This document shows positions 47,101 to 56,870 of a stretch of 60,000 bases of DNA, in pieces. The notes below the pieces were generated by a model. That model was not told the origin of the DNA and did no database searches. It saw only the letters and a program-made list of their open reading frames with translations. A program made the position numbers and the translations under genes. The first letter of the stretch is position 1. Each line of letters begins with the position of its first letter. The stretch is from Owenia fusiformis (Eukaryota > Annelida > Polychaeta > Sabellida > Oweniidae): NCBI GenBank assembly GCA_903813345.2, contig CAIIXF020000006.1, forward strand, positions 40,436,848-40,496,847. The letters are read 5' to 3'.

Positions 47101-49582
47101 ATTACGATCCTCTAACTTTATCTAATGATTTATAGTTATGGTTGATAATTAATGATAAGATCTCAATCTTCAATGTAAATTGCAATGCTTTTTATGAGTA
47201 CAGCTGAAATTTTCTTAAGTTTGAAAATATTTTCTTGTCATTCATTTACTATTTTCTATCACTTTAAAAGTTATTTTAGAGATTTTTGAAAAAAAAATTA
47301 AGTACATGTTTAAGTGAATAAAAGTTGTCTGATTTTATTTTTCAAATATTCGAATTTCCCACCATTTTGAAATAAAAGTTGAAATTTTTTAATCATCAAA
47401 TATTTGACCATTCAGTGCAAAACATATTAAGTTTTTAACACCACTATGAAGATTAATCTAAGGACTTACTATATGAATAATAAAATATCATACCTAATGT
47501 GCCACTTAAATGTTTTAGCATTATAAAAAACTTGTGCACCCTAAGTGACATCATTGTGATGTCATCATTCTGTTGCGAAGCATGGCATAAATATATGATC
47601 ACCTCTTGTATATCTTATTCTATTCCATTGCAGGAAAAGTTCCCACAGAGCTGTATGGCGCATATTCTGTTGCAAAGCATGGCATAAATATATGATCACC
47701 TCTTGTATATCTTATTCTATTCCATTGCAGGAAAAGTTCCAACAGAGCTGTATGGCGCATACATGTATTCTGTTGCGAAGCATGGCATAAATATATGATC
47801 ACCTCTTGTATATCTTATTCTTTTCCATTGCAGGAAAAGTTCCCACAGAGCTGTATGGCGCATATTCTGTTGCAAAGCATGGCATAGAGGCATTCTCTGA
47901 TGTCTTGCGTATGGAGATGAAGAAATGGAATGTTAAAGTGTCTGTCATACAACCAAGTGGATTTCTCACAGGTTAGGGTTCAGTTTGTGTATGTACTGAC
48001 TGGTTGATGGTCCATATTAGGGTAAATTGACTTTTTCATGTGAGCGTTTATGCGCAGGATTTCATTCTGTGATGTTAAATTCAAGTATGTTTGCCAAATT
48101 AACCACTTTTTATGTCTCCACCATGAAGTGGAAATGTGTCTCCAAAAAGGACAAAAACATTTAAACCTGTATATATCGGAACACCCCACTAATACAACAC
48201 CCCAATGGGAACACTTTTTCTTTGTCAGGTTTCAGGTTTTAAAAACCTTGAAATGTAAAAACCTGTTAATTCAAACACTTTTGGTTGATCCAAGTTGCCT
48301 TCCTGAATTAGACAAGTTTTACTGCAATCCCCCACGCTTGCAACATTGCAATTGACTTTCATAAGCGTTGAATTATTAATATATTGAAATTGCTGTTTCA
48401 TACTTTCTAAGCATTAAAGTATTGTTATATTGAAATTGCTGTTTCATACTTTCTTAAGCATTAAAGTATTGTTATATTGAAATTGCTGTTTCATACTTTC
48501 TTAGGCATTAAAGTATTGTTTTATTGAAATTGCTGTTTCAACTTTCTTAAGCATTAAAGTATTGTTATATTGAAATTGCTGTTTCATACTTTCTTAGGCA
48601 TTAAAGTATTGTTTTATTGAAATTGCTGTTTCAACTTTCTTAAGCATGAAAGTATTGTTATATTGAAATTGTTGTTTCATACTTTCTTAGGAATTAAAGT
48701 ATTGTTATATTGAAATTGCTGTTTCATACTTTCTTAAGCATTAAAGTATTGTTATATTGAAATTGCTGTTTCATACTTTCTTAGGAATTAAAGTATTGTT
48801 ATATTGAAATTGCTGTTTCAACTTTCTTAAACATTAAAGTATTGTTATATTGAAATTGCTGTTTCATACTTTCTTAAGCATTAAAGTATTGTTATATTGA
48901 AATTGCTGTTTCATACTTTCTTAGGAATTAAAGTATTGTTATATTGAAATTGCTGTTTCATACTTTCTTAAGCATTAAAGTATTGTTATATTGAAATTGC
49001 TGTTTCAACTTTCTTAAACATTAAAGTATTGTTATATTGAAATTGCTGTTTCATACTTTCTTAGGAATTAAAGTATTGTTATATTGAAATTGCTGTTTCA
49101 TACTTTCTTAAGCATTAAAGTATTGTTATATTGAAATTGCTGTTTCATACTTTCTTAGGAATTAAAGTATTGTTATATTGAAATTGCTGTTTCAACTTTC
49201 TTAAACATTAAAGTATTGTTATATTGAAATTGCTGTTTCAGCTGCCCTATCAGACCCATTACTAAAAGCACATGAGGAGGAAATTTGGAGCAATCTCGAT
49301 ACAACCACTAGAGACACCTATGGGAGAGACTATTTGGAGAATACCCGAGAACAAATGTCTAAATATACTAAAAATAACAAAGTATTCGCCCAAGACATCA
49401 CTCCAGTTGTGCGTGCAATGAGAAGTGGACTTTTATCGAAACGTCCACGTGCAAAGTACCCTTGTGGTACTGGTGCCGAGACCATGTTGACAATTTACCC
49501 AATATTGCCGATTTGGTTGGCGGATAAGGTTCCTACCATAAGACTCAATGTTCTACCAAAGATTTTGCAAAACATTAAATGA
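40834..49582 (+). CDS. HSD17B2-like membrane short-chain dehydrogenase (6 exons, 388 aa)
   Basis: NAD(P)-dependent alcohol/steroid dehydrogenase of the SDR9C type. Exons 40834-41125, 41296-41422, 41674-41759, 44977-45159, 47834-47971 and 49242-49582, all GT-AG and phase-consistent. Residues 12-83 contain two to three membrane segments, as in human HSD17B2 (387 residues, same layout). The Rossmann fold follows: TGCDSGFGHA (97-106), LDVTS (146-150), NNAG (175-178), VNVSS (223-227, catalytic Ser) and YSVAK (240-244, catalytic Tyr/Lys), then IQPSGF. The start has a good context (CCACCATGG). BDH1-like and retinol-dehydrogenase-like enzymes are alternatives; substrate cannot be read from sequence. 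Intron 4 contains a fucosyltransferase gene on the other strand. Confidence 0.92.
41296..41422 (+). CDS. SDR exon 2 (cofactor loop)
   Basis: Gly98 to Arg140: CDSGFGHALALTLDSIGIKV and FAGCLYKDGPGAIELTNKS. The Gly-rich loop is split across intron 1. Acceptor TTTTGCAG|GTTG, donor GAAAG|GTAATA, phase 2. Confidence 0.92.
41451..41612. mobile_element. Diverged ACAGTAAAACCTGT-family copy
   Basis: Left ACAGCTAAACCTGTTTGA, right ACATGTTTTTACTGT. Interior ACAAAATTGGGATTGAGAA and GAGGTGTTTGGATATCAGAT words match relatives. Lies in SDR intron 2. Confidence 0.55.
41674..41759 (+). CDS. SDR exon 3
   Basis: LTILQLDVTSSTDIQKAYDL to GEK; contains the DVT block that binds adenine. Acceptor TTTACAG|GTTA, donor AAAG|GTAGGA, phase 1. 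Confidence 0.9.
42173..42597 (+). mobile_element. 425 bp element, GCAGATGCGAGTAG family, copy 2
   Basis: Partner of 30787-31230. Here the termini are perfect over 12 bp: AGATGCGAGTAG at the left and CTACTCGCATCT at the right. The core around CCAATACAAGAAAAGATATT is identical between copies while the flanking parts carry indels. The open frame 42335-42529 runs through the core; I do not recognise it. Confidence 0.8.
42717..42927. mobile_element. ACAGTAAAACCTGT-family copy with decayed right end
   Basis: The left end has the terminal word duplicated (ACAGTAAAACAGTAAAACCT). The interior has GTGTTCACATTGGGAGG and GTGTTC words. The right end GGCAGGTTCCTATGTAGTA is decayed. Confidence 0.55.
43546..44372. 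mobile_element. 0.83 kb hAT-like element inserted in a dispersed repeat
   Basis: Ends CAGCGCTTGCATTA and TAATGCAAGCCCTG are inverted with one mismatch. GTGAGTCCC and GGGACGCC words next to the ends relate it to 28419-29319. On the two sides, TATGTCACCACCA and CCACCAGAAGTGATAACAT are the two parts of one dispersed-repeat copy, sharing CCACCA, so the target duplication is at least 6 bp. Frame 44067-44348 has no recognised content. Confidence 0.7.
44373..44492 (-). repeat. Dispersed GCATTAACATGCAAAATGTC family, copy 4 (inverse)
   Basis: CCACCAGAAGTGATAACATA, TATGGTCTCCAACTTTTT, CATCTGTAACAAATGGCA and TTTGCATGTCAATGCC follow the family in reverse. Its first 13 bp lie at 43533-43545 on the other side of the hAT-like insertion. 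Confidence 0.7.
44731..44886 (+). repeat. Tandem duplication of about 65 bp at 89 bp spacing
   Basis: GGATTATGATTTTGGATAGT... and GGATTATGAGTTGTGATAGT..., both continuing TTGTTTTCTTCAT, ACTGGTGTACTC and TAGATGTTTTCT. Confidence 0.8.
44977..45159 (+). CDS. SDR exon 4 (NNAG and catalytic Ser)
   Basis: GLWGLVNNAGVAYIADIELT to GRIVNVSSLA. Carries the structural NNAG motif and the catalytic Ser. Acceptor TAATTTCAG|GTCT, donor GCAG|GTAAGA, phase 1. Confidence 0.93.
45160..47833. other. SDR intron 4 (2.7 kb) hosting the fucosyltransferase gene
   Basis: Between 45160 and 45632 lies diverged repeat sequence with TTGGCCAGGGATGGGGTTAA / TTGGCCAAGGGGGGTTACTT words, also seen near 30080. 46875-47560, upstream of the nested gene, shows no element. 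The acceptor region is a tandem array (47570-47876). Confidence 0.75.
45633..46874 (-). CDS. Alpha-1,3-fucosyltransferase-like GT10 enzyme (413 aa, intronless, nested)
   Basis: Type II Golgi transferase moving fucose from GDP-fucose to N-acetylglucosamine-containing glycans. A short basic N-terminus precedes a membrane anchor at 27-49 (NILFYGIIIFMFTTGYIPLN). The GT10 N-terminal domain has ILFYTKFFG (95-103), CP..C (119-125) and VILHARD (140-146), then QRWIYYNLESPSY (163-175) and FNWTMTYKLESDIPIPYG (187-204). The donor-binding domain has FENSLCRDYITEKPWK (285-300) and VVPIVMG (307-313). Sequons at N188, N266 and N381. Full length, uninterrupted, ATG at 46874, TGA at the 45633 end. It lies wholly within intron 4 of the SDR gene on the other strand; being intronless, it may be an old retroposed gene. 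Acceptor specificity cannot be read. Confidence 0.93.
   Translation of the reverse strand: MKYKTDKHSFNLLAKMPRLRQVIRKNNILFYGIIIFMFTTGYIPLNFLIGKSRKLQIALHRKKDFSNLIKYEKRTLQPYFVKDDLKNVLVETKLILFYTKFFGETDRHIARSDQIFNRCPIEYRCKLTEDKSLMVKSSAVILHARDIYGGPMMGLPKERSDDQRWIYYNLESPSYMASPAWTFNGVFNWTMTYKLESDIPIPYGHMEETVDHTIQKPKLDTKFKLAFWRVSNCETLSLREKFVEDLQNYIPVDIYGQCGDLKCEINDSSLCDEFFSKHYKFYIAFENSLCRDYITEKPWKILESMDVVPIVMGNADYTKHLPRGSYIDVRDFKTPETLARHLIWLDQNDEAYLKHFSWRSHSIATMNDYPSWCKLCEMLHNRSLPRQVYNNLGDWFKPESDCITPRQFLPSWT
47570..47876 (+). repeat. Tandem copies of the SDR exon 5 acceptor and catalytic codons
   Basis: Three units of 97-103 bp, each joining about 57 bases of intron 4 (ATATATGATCACCTCTTGTA...TTCCATTGCAG) to about 50 bases of exon 5. 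Acceptors lie before 47634, 47731 and 47834. In the first two units the exon part reaches GTTGCAAAGCATGGCATA and then reverts to intron AATATATGA, which is an in-frame stop. The third unit is the real exon. Unit two differs by CCAACAG for CCCACAG and an extra ACATGT. Confidence 0.9.
47834..47971 (+). CDS. SDR exon 5 (catalytic Tyr/Lys)
   Basis: GKVPTELYGAYSVAKHGIEA to IQPSGFLT. Acceptor CCATTGCAG|GAAAAG, donor CACAG|GTTAGG, phase 1. The acceptor and first about 50 bases occur twice more just upstream (47634, 47731) as truncated tandem copies; only this copy continues past GGCATA into coding sequence. Confidence 0.92.
48158..48326. mobile_element. Diverged AAACCTGT / ACAGGTTTTACTG family copy
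   Basis: Left TTTAAACCTGTATATATCGG, right AGACAAGTTTTACTGCAA, with GGAACACCCCAC and CAAACACTTTTGG between. Lies in SDR intron 5. Confidence 0.5.
48376..49240 (+). repeat. 47 bp minisatellite ending at the SDR exon 6 acceptor, 19 units
   Basis: Unit begins ATTAAAGTATTGTTATATTG and continues AAATTGCTGTTTCATACTTT then CTTAAGC. Nineteen GAAATTG(C/T)TG-containing units. Variants alternate (CTTAAGCATT, CTTAGGAATT, and a shorter AACTTTCTTAAACATT) in an approximately four-unit order, so larger blocks were recently duplicated. The last unit's TTGCTGTTTCA runs into G|CTGCC, the true acceptor. Confidence 0.92.
49242..49582 (+). CDS. SDR exon 6 (C-terminus)
   Basis: AALSDPLLKAHEEEIWSNLD to VLPKILQNIK and TGA at 49580. 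Acceptor GCTGTTTCAG|CTGC lies in the last unit of a 47 bp minisatellite. Confidence 0.9.
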
Positions 49583-50372
49583 TGTTTTGTCTACATTGAT
49601 GGTGCTGCCAATTTGTAAGCATTTAGCAACCATATCAATGATTCGGTATTGCCATTAGATGTAACTTTGTTAATGGACTCACTCATGTAATGGAAAACTT
49701 CCCTCAAATGCAGTTTAACTATGAACCCTCCCATCTTTTGATACATCTGATAAACTATGATATTTTGAATAGATTGATGATGTCATTGGTTGTAGGTATA
49801 AATAGGATTAAATATAACCTTATAACCTTGATTATCTGTTTTTAAAAAGTATTTCATCGTCAATCTATCCAATAGCATAGCTTGTTTGATTTACTAGAAA
49901 GTGGCAGGGTTTTATTGGTCTATTGTTGCGTATTTTGCAACTACATGTACACTTAATTTGCCAAAGGTCAATATTTGTAGCAGGATCTTAATTTTTGACA
50001 CAAAAACTGTACATAAAGTTGTGTTCAGTGATAGTGATGTTTTCATCTTCTAGATTTTTGTAATGAATTTAAAAATGTCATTTTAAAAATGACAAAAATA
50101 TCTCAAATGTTTTAGTGGTCAGAAGATAAAAAAATTAGAGTTAAAATTGTTGTGTAAAAACCTTGTCAAAGATGGCGTTTGAATTAATTTTGTCAAAGTA
50201 ATGGCATATGTAATATTTGGTATATTTTTTATTTATTTAAGTTTTCGCTATAGTTACTGTATATTATTGTATTTATGTTTCCGTTTAATATTGTGATCTT
50301 TTTTCTTTGCAACGTTGGCCGTCTTAAGTGATTTGGGAAAATTGGCCCTTAAATTAAATAATTTATGATTAT

Positions 50373-50496
50373 TATGTCACTACAAGAAGTGATGAAATAT
50401 TGTTATAGTCTCCAACTATTTTGTTGATGGTGGCTGGGGGCTAGTGTTCGACATCTGTAAAAATGGCAGGTGGTTAAATTTTGCATGTTAATGCCT
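50373..50496 (-). repeat. Dispersed GCATTAACATGCAAAATGTC family, copy 5 (inverse)
   Basis: ATGTCACTACAAGAAGTGAT, ATAGTCTCCAACTATTTTGT, GACATCTGTAAAAATGGCAG and TTTTGCATGTTAATGCC reproduce the family in reverse. Confidence 0.7.
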
Positions 50497-50917
50497 AGTA
50501 ATTTCTGTCATAACACTATTGAACAGAAGATGATATATACCAGCTGTATGTTTTGAAGAAAAAAGTTATTTATTGAACTAATATTATTATCCTATTTACA
50601 CGTACAATATAGTGTCAGCAAACTAAAGAAAAAATGAAATACATATAATACTGAACAGAAATATATGATTTATTCATTTCTGATTATCTTGTAACCATAT
50701 TTTGGGCTAGAGAAGCTATTTGAGTAGATCATGTTTAATAGATGGCGTCCTTTGACAGATTGCCAGATTCCTGGTCAGAACTTCATTTTCTAAAATTTTC
50801 TAACTGGTTTATATTTTTATTTGAATATGAAGAAAGCAAAGCTGGCAAAATTAGAAAGATACAAAGCAATATAGAACTTACAATTTACACGTTCTCTGTA
50901 TAGATGAACAAGCTAGA

Positions 50918-50975
50918 TGTACTATCTAGAAGTACTCTATCTAGAAGTACTCTATCTAGAAGTACTCTATCTTGT
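50918..50975. repeat. 16 bp tandem repeat, CTATCTAGAAGTACTC
   Basis: Three and a half units; each contains the palindromes TCTAGA and AGTACT. Confidence 0.9.
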
Positions 50976-51631
50976 GGTCTGCCACTGGTTGACAAAGTAA
51001 AAAATTGCCAAAATCACAAATCAATTGAATTAAAAAAAACTGTACTCACTGTTCAGATATCATTTATTTAAACAATAAGGATGGTCATACTCATTAGAAA
51101 CATTTTGAGGTTCATTTTTTAAACATTGAAAAAAGAAGTTGCCATTTTTGATGTTGTTTTAATGCCCTTTTGCCAGTGGCAAGTTAGAAACAGGACATTA
51201 ATTCATAGCTTCTCGTATTGGTATTTAGACCTTATTATTAGCAACAGTAAAAGGTAGTTATTTTAACCCTTAGAAATACGTTAGGAAATGTTTGATAGTG
51301 CCCTATGTTCTGATTATTTGTAGTGTATAGCATTGAATTGCACATGAAAAAGATGGACGAATGGTGGACATAAGATATAGTAAGCGATTTCATTTCATTT
51401 TAAATGAAATAACGCGCTTCGGTTTTAACGTGACATATCCATAAGTCATTTTCAACTAGCCGTAGCACTTGGATTGTAATTCAATTACAAATTTTAACAA
51501 TATTGCTACAACAGGTGTCTAAAGCATCTAATCACGTGAAGTTAAAATCATTGGTTTTTGACAGGCGATCCTTCATAAGTTAAATCGTGTGTTGCCACGC
51601 GATTCGATATATTTACACATATGACAGCTAA

Positions 51632-52097
51632 ATGGAAGCAAAAATTAAATTATTCTATCTTATCAATATAATAGTGGCAATCGCAGTCGCATTTCGACAA
51701 ATGGTTTTCAACACACCAACTAAAGAGACATACTCGGATTTCTTAGAACCAGGAAATTCTCGAAAGGAAGGAGAAAAATCTAGTCACCCTGTAGACGAGT
51801 CTCTCGTCCCAAACATTGTGCATTACATATGGGTGGATTTAAACGGATATTACAAGTTCAACTTTCTACACGCCGTCAGTTTTATTAGTGTCCATAAGAA
51901 TTGGAAACCCGATGAAATTCTGGTACACGTCAATAAGAATAATCGCCCCCATGGCGAGTGGTGGGATTACGTGATGTCTAATGTGACAACGAAGATACGA
52001 TTTATATCCTATAATATGGCTCAAATAGATATCTTTGGGGAAAAGCCTAGATATCCTGAACATATTTCCGACATCTTACGTCTTCGTATACTTAAAG
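51632..52097 (+). CDS. GT32 exon 1
   Basis: Residues 1-155 plus one base; ATG at 51632 is the first in the frame. Donor CTTAAAG|GTACGC. Reading on to 52135 is intron. Confidence 0.88.
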
Positions 52098-53708
52098 GTA
52101 CGCCTCTTTGGATTAGCTATTTTTATATGATATAATATTTAGATTTAACAACATCGATATACAGAGTGGCTCAATATAAATGTTACAAGCATAAAATCGT
52201 TAATATCTTTTATTATTTTGGAGGTTACCCTGAAACAAATTTGAGTGAGTCCTTGAAGAGCAAGCTGTGAAATCTGAAATGCATGAACCTCATGCGAAAA
52301 TCCAAATTTTTCAAGAATCCATCAAAGGACGAAATCAAAATTGCCAGCATAGAATTCAGTAGACAATTTATGTCAATGAGTATAATGATTCACGTTTTGA
52401 CACCAACATGAAATTGCAAATCCTAAAAACAAATCTGAAGCTGATCGGGTATCTGGCGCTTGTTTTGTATGTGCGCTATACACATTACTACTCCGTGCAC
52501 GCCGTGCACAGACATGTATACGTTGTGAAAGGCTTTGAAAGCTCAAAGTCTCTAGTGATCAAGTCAATGTCTATTGGTTAATAGCTTGAATCGTTAAGTT
52601 ATGGTGTATTCCAAGAAACTATCAATTTAAAAATCCAAAATGATTTTTGTGTTATTCAATCACAAAAAATAGCGCCTACAGATAGTAGCGTTAGCAGCGA
52701 TGTGTATTTCTGAGTGTTTTAACAAGTTATATTGATTGGGTATAAATAATGGAGAAGTTGCATGTCTGGCATCTTCCGGTGAAAATTAGAAAAAAACAAT
52801 TCAATACATACTGTATGATAGACCGATGGCCGCGTACCCTGCGTGCAGAGTCTAGTTATAAACTAAATGTAAAGACGAAGATCTCGTTTAAAAAGCGAAG
52901 TCGAACAAATGCAAAGGTTTCTCAAGGGTTGCGCAAACGTGTGTCAAATAAAAAGGATGACGCTATTTGCCATAATTCAAGAAAGAATCTCTAATCCCTA
53001 TTTTAAAACCAAAAATGATTTGATGGAAGATATTGATAAAGTATGGTAAAAACGGATCGCACTAATTTGTATTTTATTTAATATTTATTTTGACATTTGC
53101 TTTTTAACAGCGGCACACTATCATTAGGTGCGTCAGGATGTATGTTATGAATTTTGCGATCATTTTGGGGCATTATACCTGCATTATACATTTACAATGT
53201 TCTTGTTGCAGAATATGGTGGCACATATATTGATAGTGATGTCATAGCTTTACGATCTCTTGCCCATCTTCGACGCTACAACCATACTCAAGGAATAGGC
53301 ATTGCATCAAACGGGCTTTCCAATGGTGTAATAATCGCAAAGAAAACATCTAAATTCCTCGATTTGTGGATAGAGGAATATAAAAAATATGGAAAGGAGG
53401 AAGTAGGAAGTATATGGAGCCATTATTCGATATTCAAGCCAAGGCGACTCCTTGCCGATTACCCAGATTTAGTCAGAATAGAAAGGAACACTTTGGTTAG
53501 ACCAGTAGCGGCAGATTATGAACTATTTACAACAAGGAAATACGTTTGGGATCACAGTTATAGTATTCATGTCTGGAGACGTAAAACATATATCCCATAT
53601 AAACCTGACGACATCAACTTTATATCGAATCAATCGCTCCTACGGGATGTAATGGAATATGTCGTATTTGATAAGATTCCGCCATATGCTACGAGCAAAC
53701 CATTCTGA
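51632..53708 (+). CDS. GT32-type glycosyltransferase with DXD motif (2 exons, 320 aa)
   Basis: Exons 51632-52097 and 53212-53708, joined in phase 1 (Lys155-Glu156). A single N-terminal signal anchor, residues 6-22 (KLFYLINIIVAIAVAFR), suggests a type II Golgi protein. Family blocks: VPNIVHYIWVDL (59-70), HKNWKPDEILVHVN (88-101), ISDILRLRILKEYGGTYIDS (145-164) and the metal/donor-binding DSD at 163-165, with SNGVIIAKK and an HYSIF block after it. This is the pattern of the Gly_transf_sug/alpha-1,4-glycosyltransferase group, which uses UDP-sugars. Donor and acceptor cannot be assigned. It is shorter than most vertebrate A4GALT-like enzymes but has a complete core and a stop. Confidence 0.88.
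52098..53211. other. GT32 intron (1.1 kb)
   Basis: Less AT-rich in 52440-52930, where an 81-codon basic open frame (52749-52994) has no recognised family. ATACAGAGTGGCTCAATATA at 52159 resembles words at 15785 and 44517 that may be worn transposon ends, but no closing end was found. Confidence 0.5.
53212..53708 (+). CDS. GT32 exon 2 (DXD and C-terminus)
   Basis: Begins AATATGGTGG after TTCTTGTTGCAG; encodes YGGTYIDSDVIALRSLAHLR to IPPYATSKPF and TGA at 53706-53708. The open frame extending upstream to 53154 is intronic. Confidence 0.9.
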
Positions 53709-53728
53709 TTTCGAAGGATACTATGCAT

Positions 53729-53920
53729 CACTGGTGGATCCAGAAGCTAACAAGGGGAAGGGGCAAATTTCTAATTTTAAATTATTTTTGGCCTAAAGTA
53801 ATGCCCAAAAAGCCCACAAATTGAGGCCCTACAATATCTTTCGACTCCAAATTTTATCTTGGCCCACCCATGGGAGGAGGCCCGGGCCCTATGCCCTCCC
53901 CCTCCAGGGATCCACCAGTG
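53729..53920. mobile_element. 192 bp GC-rich MITE, CACTGGTGGATCC ends
   Basis: Left CACTGGTGGATCC and right GGATCCACCAGTG are perfect 13 bp inverted repeats. The interior carries GGCCCACCCATGGGAGGAGG and CCCGGGCCC. It lies 20 bp after the GT32 stop, probably in its 3' UTR. Flanks TATGCAT / TATACAT may be a decayed duplication. Related to 57775-58101. Confidence 0.8.
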
Positions 53921-54363
53921 TATACATGATCTAATGACCTTCGAGGACTGCGTTTAGGTAGCGAAGAATCCAATGGGTCTAATTATGCACTTGAATGTTG
54001 AAAATATCAAAAACTTTATTATATTGAAACTTAGAAATATCTCACCCCGGTAATAATAATTATGAAGAGAAAATGTGATATAATTTATGTAGTGTTGCTG
54101 TATATAAGGTTTTAATACACCGATATTTACAAACAAACCAATGGAACATGACTGACAAGAATAATCCTAGAGAAAATAAGTGAACTGCCATCTACAGATT
54201 CATGTATGACTCCTGCACATCGTAAAATTGTTAAATACACCATTCCAATGAACATGCTGCCTTTTGGTATATCAAAAAGCTTGGCGGGATCGATGATGTC
54301 ATTGGTTCCCATACCAACCAATATGGTGCCCAAAATCCATTACACATAACGAACCCAACTAGG

Positions 54364-55126
54364 CAATTAAGCTTTGATGTATAATCAACAAATTGTTTAG
54401 TTTTCTTCGAAATAGGATAGTTTCTAAATAGCAGAAAAATCAATGAAATCTCGTGCTGCCATCTTTTATTCAGCTTTTAACTCTGGCTAGAGCTCCATTC
54501 ACTTACATGCTAAAATCTTGGAAAAGTGGCTTAATTTCATGATTTATCAAAGTGTGTTTGTTGAATCTGTATAAAACTTGAATGATATACCACATGATGA
54601 CCCTGTTTATGAACATGTTGTGATTAAACATGCTAATGTTGATTGACATACAAATAATCCACGGTTTTAAAGAATTTTAGCATTGCATCTATGGACATTT
54701 GGCCCAACTTTTTTTAAATTGTCATAGAAAATTATTCAAATTACATAACTGTGTAAATCAAAGCTATTTTAGGAGAAAACATTCCACTGAATTCAAATAT
54801 ACCATTTAAAAGAAGGTAATGTAAGTCATTAGAGGTCTAATATGCAAGTCTCTTAAAATCTCACGAAAAACGAGATTTAGCGAGATTTCAAAAGCTATAT
54901 GGAAACTATACTATTGTGCGGACTTGAGAAAACGCCCGCAATAAGTCCATAGCATGGCATTGGTCATTTTGAAGGTCTCATGTTAATAACACAGTTGCAT
55001 GCCCTTCTAGTTGAAAGCTCATGATCCAGTCCATGCCATCAAATGCTTTGTTCAATATCATAAATAACGAAGCCAACAAGTCAATTAAGCTTTGATGTAT
55101 AATCAACAAATTGTTTAGTTTTCTTC
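54364..55126 (+). repeat. Two exact 45 bp direct repeats 718 bp apart
   Basis: 54364-54408 and 55082-55126 are identical (start CAATTAAGCTTTGATGTATA, end TTTAGTTTTCTTC), with weaker similarity on the left side. ATTGTGCGGACTTGAGAAAA also occurs twice (54914, 55131), so a larger old duplication is likely. Confidence 0.8.
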
Positions 55127-55958
55127 AAAATTGTGCGGACTTGAGAAAAACAAATATAACCAATAGATTCCCGACAAATCCTACGCCCGCAATCTTTTTG
55201 TCAAGTCTAGTGTTCAGCCAACCTATGATCCATTTGATCAATTCATTAAAAATGTTCATGTATGCTTCTTGGCATGAAAATTGGTCCTGGCACCTGGCAA
55301 ATGTTGATCTTTGAGATTTCCCTTGAAGATCAGATGTTTCTGCTTATAAAGATCAAATGAGATCAAACGTTCACAATTTGTGTCCTTGTGGTTCGTGGTG
55401 CAATAATGGCTCGATAATCAAAATACATTTTATTTTGCTATTTTGTTTTTTTGACCTTCAGTAGGTTTTATTATTGCACATATCATCTACATGACCAGGA
55501 TCACAATGGATACATACACATATGTATAGAATGACTCTACAGATGATTAAAAAGCTGTCCAGCCCTCTGAAAATGTGCCTGAAAATAATTAAAAGTTGTA
55601 CTTTCAGAAAGGTCACAAAAAAGTTTCTTTTGAATTTTTCAAAATACGTGCCCAATATATATTGGTTCAAATGATAGGATTTTTAGAAATTTGAATTAAT
55701 TCCTAGGAATAGAAAAAAGATTTGAAAAGTGATCTATTTACCTTTTTATCACAGCCATTTTTGTTTCACACAAGTTTCTAAATCATCAAAACTCTTATCA
55801 TTTTAACTTTAAACTATATTTCGGTCACATTTTCAAAGGGTTAAAAAGCTATTTCCTCATGTTTAGGGTCATGTGGAACTAGTGAAAAACTGACTGAATC
55901 AAAGCAGAACGCAGTTGTCTTATAGTGTGCGCCAAAACTCCAGAAAATCCCATTAACT

Positions 55959-56870
55959 GATGTTGAGGTAGGTTACTATGATTTGACCCATAGTCATTAT
56001 AGATTGGTTCATTGACTATTCATTTTTACTTGTCTGCACTCAAAAAAGTGACACGAACGGGCTAAACGGCTTGCCCCAAGGTGCAACCGGCAAAAAGATG
56101 AGTTTGACAAAAATCTTTTTTTTTCAAATAAAAGCAGTGAGTATATGAAATAGGAGGCAGATTTGATATTGATATGTATGATAGTCCATTTGGGTGTGAT
56201 CATTTTTATTAAAAACAATAATATTGAAGAATTATACATTTCTGACCTTAAAATGCCATTTTAATGCAAAAGTCACAGTTGTTATAAATTATATTCCTAT
56301 TTTACCTATTCAATGTTTTCTATATATTAGACTTACCATTATATTCATTTTTGTCAAAGTAAATAATAATGGGGTTCACACAAGGATCCACTTTATTTAC
56401 ACCTTTTTCATATTTAGCGATGTTTTGAAAAATTACTACGTTTAACAGAAAATTATTTGTTAAATGTTAAACAAAATAATGATAATGTGTTTGTTTCCCT
56501 GTTTCAACTGAAAAATCACAATTCATTGCTCTTGATCTTAGATCGGCAGGGCATATACCAGTATGACCAATCTTCAATACAGTTGATCTTTGTGTGATCC
56601 CTACTATTATTTACTTTGCCAAAAACTAATATAATGGTTATTCGGATATATGAAAATCATTTGATAGTCAAAATAAGAATAATATAATTGACTTTTGAAT
56701 AAAAAAACAATTTATAGTCAGAAGTACCAAATTTGTACCATAATTGTTTTTAAGAGAATAACCATACCCTAATGGACTATCTTTACATATCAAAATCATA
56801 AATTTTGCGAAATCTGCTTTAAATTTGCATTTTTGAAAACGCACCTGCTTATACTTATTCAATTTAGAAC
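55959..56870. repeat. Palindromic element, copy A
   Basis: GATGTTGAGGTAG at 55959 opens a 0.5 kb segment that reappears inverted at 59115-59607, including AAACGGCTTGCCCCAAGGTG. The second half (56580-56800) is an inverted partner of its own first half: TTTACTTTGCCAAAAACTAA against TTTTTGTCAAAGTAAA, and GATAGTCCATTTGGG against AATGGACTATC. Confidence 0.75.

Larger units (their letters stand above)
49583..51631. other. Intergenic interval between SDR and GT32 genes
   Basis: Presumably the SDR 3' UTR and the GT32 5' region. No AATAAA could be assigned to the SDR with confidence. Holds one dispersed-repeat copy (50373) and a 16 bp tandem repeat (50918). The rest is AT-rich without recognisable features. 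Confidence 0.6.

Noticed and set aside
52749-52994. 81-codon basic frame in the GT32 intron
   Set aside because: Not recognised, with no consistent splice sites; its Lys/Arg richness suggests chance or a worn mobile element.
54127-54443. Two overlapping minus frames with protein-like stretches (IDPAKLFDIPKGSMF)
   Set aside because: No splice structure, no family recognised, and they overlap in different frames; cannot be supported as a gene.
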